Assembly (NCBI GenBank): GCA_947000775.1
Contig: CAMQGK010000436.1
Span: 1,253,501-1,317,500, forward strand
Reading direction: 5' to 3'
Length of the DNA: 64,000 nucleotides
Origin: Pterois miles
Lineage: Eukaryota > Chordata > Actinopteri > Perciformes > Scorpaenidae
Both the position numbers and the translations under genes were made by a program. The notes under the pieces are model-generated. The model was given only the letters and a program-made list of their open reading frames with translations, had not been told where the DNA came from and searched no databases. Positions 11,056 to 21,459 of the stretch are shown one piece after another (position 1 is the first letter of the stretch; every line of letters starts with the position of its first letter).

Positions 11056-12423
11056 ATGGCGTCCGCCGAGACGCCACCTCCGTCTCTCCGGCAGGGAGTG
11101 CGGATCGTCCCGCCGGATAGCACCGTGTCGGTGGAGGAGGTTCTGCTGGCAGTCGGTGAGCAGGTAGGTCACGATAATGTCTCCTATGCGTCTAGGATGA
11201 ATAAAGCTGTCGTTGTGTTTCTGAACGATGAACCGCGTGTCTATCAGCTGATAGAGAGCGGCGTGTTCATCAGGCAGCTGTTTGTTCAGGTTTCCCCGCT
11301 GTCAGCTCCGTCCACGCGGATCACCGTGTCCGGTGTTCCGCCGTTTATCCCGAACGAGCTGTTAGAGAACGAGCTCCGTAGATTCGGCAAGTTTGCGAGC
11401 GGATTTAAAACGGTGAGTTTAGGATGTAAGGATCCTAAACTGAAGCATGTTCAGTCCCTGCGGAGGCAGGTGTTCATGTTCTTAGACTCACCTGCTCAGA
11501 CTCTGGAGGTGTCCTTCAGAGTGAAGCATGGTGACGGTGCCTACATGGTTTATGCTAGTTCAGGACAGATTAAATGTTTTGAATGTGGTGATGTCGGCCA
11601 TAAACGGTTCGCGTGTCCGCACAAGCAGGCGGAAGCCGCTTCCGCATCTGATGCGGCGGGCGCCTCCGCTGCTGTCGCTCGCGCTGCCGGTGGGGCCGAG
11701 GATGCGGCGCGCAGCGCCGCGGCAGCGGCTGGCGCTGCCTCCGGTGCCGACGCTCCGGTGTCTGGCGCTGCCTCCGGTGCCGACGCTCCGGTGTCTGGCG
11801 CTGCCTCCGGTGCTGACGCTCCGGTGTCTAGCGCTGCCTCCGGTGCCGACGCTCCGGTGACTGGCGCTGCCTCCGGTGCCGGCGCGACGGTGGCGGTGGC
11901 TGGTCTCACTGGAGCCCATATTGAGAACAGAGATGTGGGTCAGGCTGAGGAGCAGCAGGTCTCTGTAGCTGCAGAGGACAGCAGCTCTCAGGCTGAGATC
12001 ACTGAGGAAGTCTCTCTGATTAATGTGAATGAAGCAGCTTCATCTGCTGCCTCCAATGTAAATACTGTAAACATGAATGAAGGACAGGTTGTGTCCAACA
12101 GTCAGGTCTCCTGTGAAGATGAGATGGACTATGACTCCGAGTCAGACACAGTTTCTGTGAGTGAAGCCTCCATTAAGCTCACGGATCTGTACTCACTGGA
12201 GGACATTAACCAGTTTTTGGATGAAACCTTTAAAAGATCTGCCAAAGTTAGCGATTATTTTGGCGACACTGATAAATTTATTAGATCTGTTAATGTCCTC
12301 AAAAGGATGGTAGGATTCGATCTTTTGGATGAAAGGAAACGTTTCCGCCTAAAGAAACACATCACTACTTTGAGGAAGGAAAAGAAAGGTAAAATTGTTA
12401 AAAAAGTAAAGAAGTCCAAATGA
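11056..12423 (+). CDS. LINE ORF1 protein (zinc-knuckle nucleic-acid binding)
   Basis: An intact 455-residue frame. The first in-frame ATG is at 11056 (GGAATGG, purine at -3 and G at +4). The upstream GTG at 11026 would not be used in an animal. Roughly residues 1-175 form a mixed hydrophobic/basic domain. A classic CX2CX4HX4C knuckle (CFECGDVGHKRFAC) follows at about residues 175-188. Next comes a long Ala/Gly/Ser-rich linker with five 11-residue repeats (SGADAPV type), then an acidic segment (DEMDYDSESD), and finally a very basic C-terminus (KKGKIVKKVKKSK). ORF1 proteins of this group coat the element RNA and form the particle needed for retrotransposition. The stop overlaps the ORF2 start as ATGA. 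The linker repeats are nearly identical at DNA level, so the length of this protein probably varies between copies. Confidence 0.88.
   Translation: MASAETPPPSLRQGVRIVPPDSTVSVEEVLLAVGEQVGHDNVSYASRMNKAVVVFLNDEPRVYQLIESGVFIRQLFVQVSPLSAPSTRITVSGVPPFIPNELLENELRRFGKFASGFKTVSLGCKDPKLKHVQSLRRQVFMFLDSPAQTLEVSFRVKHGDGAYMVYASSGQIKCFECGDVGHKRFACPHKQAEAASASDAAGASAAVARAAGGAEDAARSAAAAAGAASGADAPVSGAASGADAPVSGAASGADAPVSSAASGADAPVTGAASGAGATVAVAGLTGAHIENRDVGQAEEQQVSVAAEDSSSQAEITEEVSLINVNEAASSAASNVNTVNMNEGQVVSNSQVSCEDEMDYDSESDTVSVSEASIKLTDLYSLEDINQFLDETFKRSAKVSDYFGDTDKFIRSVNVLKRMVGFDLLDERKRFRLKKHITTLRKEKKGKIVKKVKKSK
11731..11895 (+). repeat. 33-bp coding minisatellite in LINE ORF1
   Basis: Five tandem 33-bp units starting GGCGCTGCCTCCGGTGC at 11731, 11764, 11797, 11830 and 11863. 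The unit is a multiple of three, so ORF1 stays open. The fifth unit has diverged in its second half. Confidence 0.95.
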
Positions 12424-15400
12424 TCATGTACAGCACGGTGTTTTCTATGAACTGTTCTTTAATCGTTGTTTCCTGTCTGTTCCTCCTCTCTGCCCTCTCT
12501 ATGCAGAGCCTTAAGGTCGGGTCTCTAAATATCAATGGTGGTAGAGACAGACAGAAAAGAGCTTTAATTTCTGAGGTCTGTCTACAGAAGAAAGTGGATG
12601 TGATGTTTCTTCAGGAGACTCACTCCACTCCTTCTGATGAGACAGACTGGGGCTTATGGTGGGAGGGGTCGTTTGCCCTCAGCCATGGCACTAACGTCAG
12701 CGCAGGAGTGGCTGTTCTGTTTAGAACATCTGTTAATGTAAATGTTTTATCCTCTTCGGAGGAAGTGAAGGGTCGGCTCCTGGTGGTCAGGGCAGAAATA
12801 GAGGGTTCGGTATTTTGTTTTATTAACATCTACGCTCCAAATCAGGGAGCTGATAGACTAGCTTTTTTCAGCTCATTGGAAAGAGTGCTGAAGGAGCTCC
12901 ATCACGAGCAACTCATTGTTGGTGGTGATTTTAACTGCACCTTAGACTTTACAGTAGACAGGACAGGTGAGGAGCCCCATCCTCAGTCAGCACATGTCCT
13001 TAAAAACATTATCATGCTGTCAGATCTGGTAGATACGTGGAGGGTCAAGTATCCACAAGCCCGGCAGTACACATGGGTTAGGGTCTGCAACAACCGAGTT
13101 AGTGCAGCCAGACTGGATCGGCTATACATTTCGGAAAGTCTGACTTCAAGGTTAGCCTATAGTCAGATTATTCCAGTTGGTTTCACTGACCACCATTTGG
13201 CAACAGTAGACCTGATCACCTCACCAGGTGAAAGGGTTAACTCACACTGGAGTTTCAATAACAAGCTCCTGCAGGATAATATCTTCTGTAGAAGCTTTGA
13301 GTGCTTTTGGGGAAGATGGGAAGCAAAAAAAGCAGATTTTAGTTCACTGAAGCTGTGGTGGGAGGTCGGGAAGACACAGATCCGGATCTTCTGCCAGCAG
13401 TATACATCCCATTCTACTGCCAAAGTAAAGGCAGCAATTAAACGTCTCGAAGCTGAAATTAGGCTTTTAGAGGGGGGTTACATCAGGACCCAGACCCCAA
13501 CACAGGTCACCTGCTGCAGGAAAAGAGGCAGGAGCTCAGCTTGTTCCTGCAGGAAAGAGTCAAAGGAGCTCTGGTCAGGTCTCGATTCCTCCAGCTGAGG
13601 GACATGGATGCTCCGAGCTCTTTTTTTTTCAACCTGGAGAGATCGGTGGCTCAAAGGAAGAAAATGACCTGCCTGCAGCTTCCTGGAGGCAAGGTGACCT
13701 CTGACCCGGGTGAGATGAGGAGCCACGCCATGGCGTTCTACACGGACCTCTTTTGGGCCGAGTCATGTAGCGTGGAGTGCCAAGAGGAGCTCCTGGAGGG
13801 TCTTCCTCAGCTTAGTCTGGAGGAGAAGGCTGTTCTGGAGTCTGAGCTGACGCTGGAGGAGCTGACTATAGCGGTCAATCAGATGGCGTCGGGACGGGCG
13901 CCGGGAGTCGATGGGCTCACCACCGACTTCTACCAGCGATTCTGGAAAATCCTTGGGCCGGATCTGCACTGTGTTTTCCTAGAGTGCTACAGAACTGGTT
14001 TTCTTCCTGTGTCTTGTCAGAGAGCAGTACTTTCTTTGTTGCCGAAGAAGGGAGACCTGGCACTGCTCAGGAACTGGAGACCGGTTGCTCTTCTATGTAC
14101 TGACTACAAGGTGCTCTCCAGAGCTCTGTCAAATAGACTCAAGGTCATTCTAGAATTAATTGTCAACCCTGATCAGACCTATTGTGTCCTGGATAGAACA
14201 ATTATGGACAATGTGTTTCTCATGAGAGACGTCTTTGATTTGTGTCAAGGTTGCAATGTAAATATTGGGATTCTGTCACTTGATCAGGAGAAGGCTTTTG
14301 ACAGGGTGGATCATTTTTATTTGTTTTCTGCACTCAAGGCTTTTGGTTTTGGTGATGGTTTTGTGTCTTGGGTTAGGTTACTGTATAGTGGTGCACAGTG
14401 TATGGTGAAGATGGGGGCAGGGCTGAGTCGGCCGATTCCTGTGCAGCGAGGGATCAGGCAGGGCTGTCCTATATCAGGACAACTCTACAGCCTTGCCATT
14501 GAGCCCTTGCTGTGCAGATTGCGAGGGCGGCTCAGTGGTATCTCAATTCCCGGTTCCTCTGACTTTGAGCGTCCCCCTACTGTTTCCGCTTATGCAGATG
14601 ATGTGTGCGTGTTTGTGTCCTCTCAGGGGGACGTTCAAAGTTTGAGGGATACTCTGTCCCTGTATGAAAGGGCCTCGTCTGCACGGGTGAACTGGGGAAA
14701 GAGTGAGGCGTTGTTGGTGGGACAGTGGAGGGACCAGGTGGTGCCCACCCTGCCTGGAGGACTTGAGTGGGGGAAGGAGGGGCTGAATGTGCTGGGAGTG
14801 TTTCTGGGAACCGAGGGTTTCCAAAGGAGGAACTGGGAGGGAGCTCAGGAGAAAGTGTGCGCACGGTTGTCTAAATGGAAATGGTTGCTACCCCAGCTGT
14901 CATATAGGGGAAGAGTTTTGGTTGCTAACAACTTGGTCGCTTCGACTCTATGGCATAGACTGGTTGTTTTGACCCCACCAAGTGGCCTGATGGAGGATAT
15001 CCAGAAATCCATTGTCGACTTCTTCTGGTCTGGCCGGCACTGGATCCGGGCAGCAGCGCTCTACCTGCCAGTTGGTGAAGGAGGGCAGGGTTTAATAAAT
15101 ATTAAGTCCAAGGTTGCTTCCTTTAGACTTCAGACGGCTCAAAAACTGCTCTACAGCTGTGGCCCATGCTGGCTGGACACCGCCCGACTGTTGCTGAGGA
15201 GAGCTGGGAGGCTGGGCTACGATAAACAGCTTTTCCTTTTAAATCCAGAGGAAGTGGACCTCTCTGGATTAACACCTTTTTACTCGTCTGTGTTGCAGGC
15301 ATGGCAGATATTCAGTATTACCCGCACAGACAAGGTAATACCGGGTACGTGGATCTTTGAGGAACCTTTGTTTTCCAACAATTTCCTAAAAACTGAAATT

Positions 15401-16387
15401 TTGAAATCAGCTAGCCTGCGGTCCAAGCTCAGGGAGGCTGGATGCACCAAGCTGGGCCATCTGATGAAGATGACGGTGGAAGCCCTGCGGGAGAGTTGCA
15501 ACATCACCTCCAGCAGGTTGGTGAAAAGAGTGGTGGATGAAGTCTGCGCTGCCCTGCCACCGTCGCTAAGGGGTTTCGCAGAGGATCCGGCCCTCTATGA
15601 CCAGTGGAGCGAGGAAGGGGACTACGGCTTCCCCCCAATATCCATCACTCCAGCGGTGGGGGAGTGGAGGGAAGGAGGAGGTCAGCTCCTGACCTTTACA
15701 ACGCTGAAACTGGACAGCTTTCAAGCTGCAAGGAAAAAAGACCTCTATGTATCCTGTGTCAAAGTGCTGAACTTGGATTCATTAGCTGGGATCAAGGAGT
15801 CGAAGTGGGTCGGGTGCATTGGTCCAGACTCTTCCCCGAAAGGCAGTTGGCGGACCCTGTACAAGCTGCCCGTTGAGAAGCGGGCAGCAGACCTCCAATG
15901 GAGGGTTGTACATGGGGCTATAGCCACGAACAGGTACAGAGCGCACCTTGATCCTGAGCTGGGGGAGGGGTGCATTTTCTGTGGAGACATTGAGACCCTC
16001 GAACATTTGTTTATTCAGTGTCCCCGGCTGGTGGAACTATTTGACCTCCTGAGAGGGTGGTTTCAGGGTTTTGGGGAGGTCTTGTCTAATAATCTGTTCA
16101 TTTTTGGACCGAAATATTCAACTAAAGAAAAGTCTGTTGTGATATTGTTAAATTTCTTGTCTGCTGCTGCTAAACTGGCCATCTGGCTGACGCGTAGGAA
16201 CCGGACTCAGGGTTCTGGCAGCACTAAAGTAATACCGGTTCTGGAAGGACTGGTGAAAGCCAGACTGAGGGTGGAATATACCTACTATAAATTGATGGAC
16301 AACTTGCAGGCTTTCAGCCGTTTATGGTCTGTTGGGGGGGTTTTGTGCTCTGTGGGAGAGGACGGATTTTTGATTTTTAACATTTGA
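12420..16387 (+). pseudogene. LINE ORF2 (endonuclease, RT, CCHC), copy 2, one frameshift
   Basis: The start ATG at 12420 shares ATGA with the ORF1 stop. Residues about 30-250 are an APE-type endonuclease with its motifs in order: SLNINGG, FLQETHS, GGDFNC, AARLDRLYIS and FTDHHLATVDL. The reverse transcriptase follows, with GRAPGVDGL (about 13890), RNWRPVALLCTDYK, SLDQEKAFDRVDHF, RGIRQGCPISGQLYSLAIEP and catalytic YADD (about 14592). Near the C-terminus is a CX2C...H...C motif (CIFCGDIETLEHLFIQC, about 15972), as in other Tx1/L1-type ORF2 proteins. The total would be about 1,320 residues, a normal ORF2 length. Relative to copy 1 a single base is missing in the run of six Gs at 13472-13477, which ends the first frame at 13598. 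The frame after it is open without a break to the TGA at 16385. It could be a true mutation or a homopolymer sequencing error. Confidence 0.9.
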
Positions 16388-16500
16388 TTACAGTAATATA
16401 TTGATGCTGTTGGAATGATATTGTTTTTGTTTCCTGTTGAACCAACAGTTTTCCTCTTGTCCCTGCAATTGATAAATAAAGGGATTTTGAAAACCAAACC
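16388..16500 (+). other. LINE 3' UTR and A/C-rich tail
   Basis: This carries an AATAAA-like signal (GATAAATAAA) followed by GGGATTTTGAAAACCAAACC. Copy 1 ends with the same text plus one extra AAAACC-like unit, so the tail is a short variable repeat in place of poly(A). This is the presumed recognition end for target-primed reverse transcription. Confidence 0.8.
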
Positions 16501-17109
16501 TTTCCTCTCTCCTCTCCTCTCTCCTCTCCTTTCCTCTCTCCTCTCCTCTCCTCTGTCCTCTCTCCTCTCCTCTGTCCTCTCTCCTCTCCTCTCCTCTGTC
16601 CTCTCTCCTCTCTCCTCTCCTTTCCTCTCTCCTCTCCTTTCCTCTCTCCTCTGTCCTCTCTCCTCTCCTTTCCTCTCTCCTCTCCTTTCCTCTCTCCTCT
16701 CCTCTCTCCTCTCCTTTCCTCTCTCCTCTGTCCTCTCTCCTCTCCTCTCTCCTCTCCTCTCTCCTCTCCTTTCCTCTCTCCTCTCCTCTCCTTTCCTCTC
16801 TCCTCTCCTTTCCTCTCTCCTCTCCTTTCCTCTCTCCTCTCTCCTCTCTCCTCTCCTTTCCTCTCTCCTCTGTCCTCTCTCCTCTCCTCTCCTTTGCTCT
16901 CTCCTCTCCTCTCTCCTCTCCTTTCCTCTCTCCTCTCCTTTCCTCTCTCCTCTCCTTTCCTCTCTCCTCTCCTCTCCTTTCCTCTCTCCTCTCCTCTCTC
17001 CTCTCCTTTCCTCTCTCCTCTCCTTTCCTCTCTCCCTCTCCTCTCTCCTCTCCTTTCCTCTCTCCTCTGTCCTCTCTCCTCTCCTTTCCTCTCTCCTCTC
17101 CTCTCTCCT
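16501..17109. repeat. (CTCTCC/TTTCC)n homopyrimidine array
   Basis: 609 bp made of CTCTCC and CTTTCC words, often in a 15-bp higher-order pattern CTCTCCTCTCCTTTC, with rare CTGTCC and TTGC variants. The plus strand is almost pure pyrimidine. Open frames on both strands (Glu/Arg-rich on the minus strand) are artefacts. It begins on the base after the LINE tail. Confidence 0.95.
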
Positions 17110-18522
17110 ACAGTATTTGTCCTGTGTTTTATTATGATCATGATAACTAATTAAAGGAAAAATCACAAAATATTCAATGATCATGATTTTTTTTCATTTT
17201 CATTCAAATTTGCATGTTGCTGATGAATTCACTTCATAAATTATGATGCATTGTTGTCCTGTATCTGCTGTAAAAAGTATCTGAATCAGCAGTACTAGTA
17301 CCTGGACCCTAGTACCTGGACAGCTGATACTATCCCATCTCAGATTGGGTCAGAAACAGAGCTGGTGGAGGGAGAGTGATGGCTGGCCGATCAGCAGGCT
17401 GACAGTAGACGGTCTGATATCTGATTTCTGAATCAGGGAGCTGACGGGTGAAGAGCCACAGTAGAGTCAGTCCATCAAGCTTTCAGATCAGAAGACTGTG
17501 TGGAAATAATATTTATACTGGAGAAACTAATATAGTGAGAGAGAGCTGCCTTACTTGGTGATATACAGTCGGAAAGCCTGGAAAATCAAACAGGAATGCT
17601 GCGCCAATTACATCGAATCTATGCAGTAAAGTTGTGTTTGAAAGATTCAAGTTGGATATGGATTATGAGTATTTCTCATCTATTTTTTCACTGTTTACTG
17701 TATATTCAAGTATATTCTGGATTTAGCCAACTGTCTACAAGAAAAACTTGATTGTTGAAATAAATGTGTAACGCTGTAATTTAGTCAGGATAAGATTAAT
17801 AAGATAGCATGCTGTATATCATAGAGTTATCGTTACAGTCGCCCATATGCATAAGAAAAAATGATCAGGGACCAAGCCATGTTAAAATGATCGTTAAAAA
17901 CAAAAGATAGGAATGAAGAGCTGTGTTTGTGTTGCCTCTGCTAATCAATAGTCTGTATCTGTAGCTCTGTAACCGAGCATGTGTTCAGTACAGAAGCAGA
18001 TCTGGGGTTGATGAGCAGGTGGACTGCAGGTGTGCAGCTCAGAACAGGTGTGATAGGACAGATAAAGATAGGACTGCTGGAGACACCTACTGTAGACCAT
18101 CCTGGATGGCCAAGTCCAGCCGCCGGCGTAAAGTCTAGTGGTCCGTCCCACTTCCTAACCCTTATTTCTGGCGTCCTTGCTCAGCCACATCCATCCTCAA
18201 AGCTGGTCTTCATTTTGTTCTCAGCTACATGACTGCCTCATGCACAGCTGTGATGATGTTGTACAAACCCAGTCCACAGACAGAGATAGAAACACCTGAC
18301 CAAATACTGAAAATCACTAGTTCCTGCTGCAGGAGGATCTCCAGGACCACAGGACCACATACACAGACCGACCAGGTGAAAACTGTACCAGCCCGCCCTG
18401 TCCTGCCAGGAACTGTTACCTTCAGACCACCTGAGATATGGCTTTATTTCTTATACTTTACTATTTATTATACTTCATTTACTGAGCAGGGGGTAGGAAC
18501 CGGGGAAGGAAAGAGTCGCGAC
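17110..18522. other. unassigned sequence
   Basis: AT-rich, with no gene or repeat recognised. A short palindromic motif ATGATCATGAT occurs near 17133 and 17179. Confidence 0.35.
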
Positions 18523-18940
18523 TGTGTGCAAAACAGGCTTGGACTCAAAGGCAACACTCAGACACAGGGCAGTTCACAATAATCAGCGTCTTCAATCAAA
18601 AACAGGTCGGTACACACAAAAAACAGGCAGAGATATAAGGACACGAATAATCCAACACGGGGAAGATCGCTGGTACGTTATTCACGAGATGAAGATGACG
18701 AAGTGGCCCAGAGGGAAGCTCCCATTCAATACTAGTGAGGGAGGGATTGACGAGGACAGGTGGACTCAATCAGGGCGGGAAGAAGATGATCGGATCAGGT
18801 GAGTGGTGGAAACTAGGTCAGAGGGAGGAGCTCAAACGAGCAGGCAGGAAGTGAAGCGATCTGAAACGAGAGGGGACGTTAGAATACAAAATAAAACAGG
18901 AAGTGCAAACAAAGAGCATGCAGCAAGAAACCTCACAGAA
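18523..18940 (-). mobile_element. solo LTR, family copy B
   Basis: It aligns with copies E and F: AAACAGGCTTGGACTCAAAG, AATAATCAGCGTCTTCAATC, ACAGGTGGACTCAATCAGGG, AGGTGAGTGGTG, and AATAAAACAGGAAGTGC. It lies in the same orientation as those copies. Its terminal bases are eroded, and a target duplication could not be read. Confidence 0.72.
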
Positions 18941-20222
18941 GGGTATGAAGGGTATGAAGGGTCCTACTTTTTGCCCCTGGACTAAGCTGGTGTCACTGCT
19001 GCTGTTTTATTTGTTTTGGTTTGGGATGTTTTCCTTTTTGTATTTCTGTAGTATTTTCATAGCATGAGCGATGCTTTTATGTCTTTCGGGACGGGGCTTA
19101 TTGTTGTGTGTTTATAGAGAGTAACAGAAGAGTTTGAATGCTATTTGTTGTTATAAAGAAAATAATAAAATAGGTAAAATGCTGCCTCGGCCCAGCAGGA
19201 GAGTCTGGCATCACTCGGCTAAAGTGTGCAGTCACATGCCGTATATTAATATACGGCATGTGACTGCATTAATACTGTATGTGATATTAATTTCTCTCTC
19301 ACGGACTGATGTACGTTCTGGTTGCCTGTAAAGTTGGTAAAGATCATAATTACAGACAGTTCAAATAATCTTTGACTCAGTAAAGTGATCACTATTATCA
19401 TAGTTTTTGTAGGTAAAATGTTTTATTTTGTTCTTTTCATGTATAAATTGGTGCAACTGCCCCTTAAATATGCACGGCCCTGAGTACAGTCTATCAATAC
19501 TGATAGATGTGATTATCGTTTGATTTATGAGTCTGTCTTTCCATCACTAACCCTGACTACCTACAGATGGTTCCCAATGACAGTAAATGTAGTGGGCAGC
19601 TGTTAAGGCTCGGGCCCTAAGTTGAAATGTGTTTGTAATTTGTGTCAGAGTGACTGTCTCCATCTTGTGAGGATCTTTGTGTGGCTGTGTTTCATGTGAG
19701 AGTAAGTCTTTGTCTGGTGAGGATCTTTGATTTCCTATGTCGGTGCTCTCTCTCTGATTGGCTGGAGCTGTGGGTTGGGTCTGGGGTGTGTCGGCTGCTG
19801 ATTGGGTCCACGGTGGACTCTGTGGAGCCCAGCGGTCCAGCTCCTCTGTCCGGACATCCAACCCCGTCCCCTCGGTCGCCTTCGTGCCTCAGTTGTTCCC
19901 ACCGGCTGTTTCAGCTGCTGCTCTTTCAACACAGATATTCACCCTGATAACGACCATTTAACGTCATTATAAATTTATGTTATTTCAGACAGAGAGAGGT
20001 CAAGAAACGTGCTCATTGGTAAATAATAGTTATGATGAACAATTAAAATCCTGTACTATAATCCTTCATGGAGCCCTGCTAGTCCCTGCATGTCCTCCAA
20101 CAGTCCTGCACATATTTCAGAATAAAAGACGTTGTCTTTGATGAAGACAGCAGCTGAATGGCAGAGGTGCACTGCCATTTTTCCTTTATTAACATTTCTC
20201 CTGTTTATCTGCTGATCTGCTG
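18941..20222. other. unassigned sequence containing a palindrome
   Basis: No gene recognised. It holds the perfect palindrome at 19227-19268, listed separately. GGGTATGAA is repeated just after the LTR. Confidence 0.35.
19227..19268. repeat. 42-bp perfect palindrome without spacer
   Basis: The left arm is TGCAGTCACATGCCGTATAT plus T, and the right arm (19248-19268) is its exact reverse complement, with no loop. It could extrude as a cruciform or fold as a hairpin in single-stranded DNA. Confidence 0.97.
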
Positions 20223-21458
20223 AAGTACGAGGAATCATGTAAGAAATCATGTACGAGGAATCAAGTACGAGGAATCATGTAAGAGGAATCATGTACGAGG
20301 AATCAAGTACGAGGAATCATGTAAGAGGAATCAAGTACGAGGAATCATGTAAGAGGAATCAAGTACGAGGAATCAAGTACGAGGAATCAAGTACGAGGAA
20401 TCATATACGAGGAATCATGTACGAGGAATCAAGTAAGAGGAATCAAGTAAGAGGAATCAAGTACGAGGAATCATGTACGAGGAATCATATACGAGGAATC
20501 ATGTACGAAGAATCAAGTAAGAGGAATCAAGTACGAGGAATCATGTACGAGGAATCATGTACGAGGAATCAAGAACGAGGAATCATGTAAGAGGAATCAT
20601 GTACGAGGAATCAAGTACGAGGAATCAAGTACGAGGAATCATGTACGAGGAATCATGTACGAGGAATCATGTACGAGGAATCAAGTACGAGGAATCATGT
20701 AAGAGGAATCATGTACGAGGAATCAAGTACGAGGAATCATGTACGAGGAATCATGTACGAGGAATCATGTACGAGGAATCAAGTACGAGGAATCATGTAC
20801 GAGGAATCGTACGAGGAATCAAGTACGAGGAATCATATACGAGGAATCAAGTAAGAGGAATCATGTACGAGGAATCAAGTACGAGGAATCATGTACGAGG
20901 AATCATGTACGAGGAATCATGTAAGAAATCATGTACGAGGAATCAAGTACGAGGAATCATGTAAGAAATCATGTACGAGCAATCATATAAGAGGAATCAT
21001 GTACGAGGAATCATGTACGAGGAATCAAGTACGAGGAATCATGTACGAGGAATCATGTAAGAAATCATGTAAGAGGAATCATGTACGAGGAATCATGTAC
21101 GAGGAATCATGTACGAGGAATCAAGTACGAGGAATCATGTACGAGGAATCATGTAAGAAATCATGTAAGAGGAATCATATACGAGGAATCGTGTACGAGG
21201 AATCGTGTACGAGGAATCATATAAGCGGAATCATGTAAGAGGAATCATGTAAGAGGAATCATATACGAGGAATCGTGTACGAGGAATCATATACGAGGAA
21301 TCGTGTACAAGGAATCATATACGAGGAATCATGTACGAGGAATCATATACGAGGAATCGTGTACGTGGAATCATATACGAGGAATCAAGTACGAGGAATC
21401 ATGTACGAGGAATCATGTACGAGGAATCATATAAGAGGAATTGTATAAGAGGAAATAT
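20223..21458. repeat. 14-bp array (TACGAGGAATCATG)n
   Basis: About 88 units of a 14-bp word with variants at a few fixed positions: ATG/AAG/ATA before TACG, and ACG/AAG. A few units are shortened to TAAGAAATCATG. Variants are mixed, with local higher-order blocks. Several overlapping open frames arise from the period and are not genes. The right edge abuts LTR copy C. Confidence 0.96.
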
Positions 21459-21459
21459 G

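Larger units (their letters stand above)
10851..16500 (+). mobile_element. Tx1-like LINE, copy 2 (near full length)
   Basis: A 5.65-kb non-LTR retrotransposon with a 5' UTR of about 205 bp, ORF1, ORF2 overlapping ORF1 by four bases, and a short 3' UTR ending GATAAATAAAGGGATTTTGA plus AAAACC-type units. There are no LTRs. ORF2 order (endonuclease, RT, C-terminal CCHC) and an ORF1 with a zinc knuckle place it in the L1/Tx1 group. The RT and endonuclease text is closest in style to Xenopus Tx1 ORF2, and that clade assignment is from memory of the family. It is flanked on both sides by CTCTCC-type pyrimidine repeats. It differs from copy 1 by many scattered substitutions, so the two insertions are distinct and not a recent duplication. 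Confidence 0.9.

Noticed and set aside
16285..17184. Glu/Arg-rich 299-codon minus-strand frame
   Set aside because: Translation of the homopyrimidine array. The unique part at its end is antisense to LINE ORF2.
20223..21458. CRISPR-like array
   Set aside because: Units are contiguous 14-mers with no spacers of unique sequence, and the DNA is eukaryotic.
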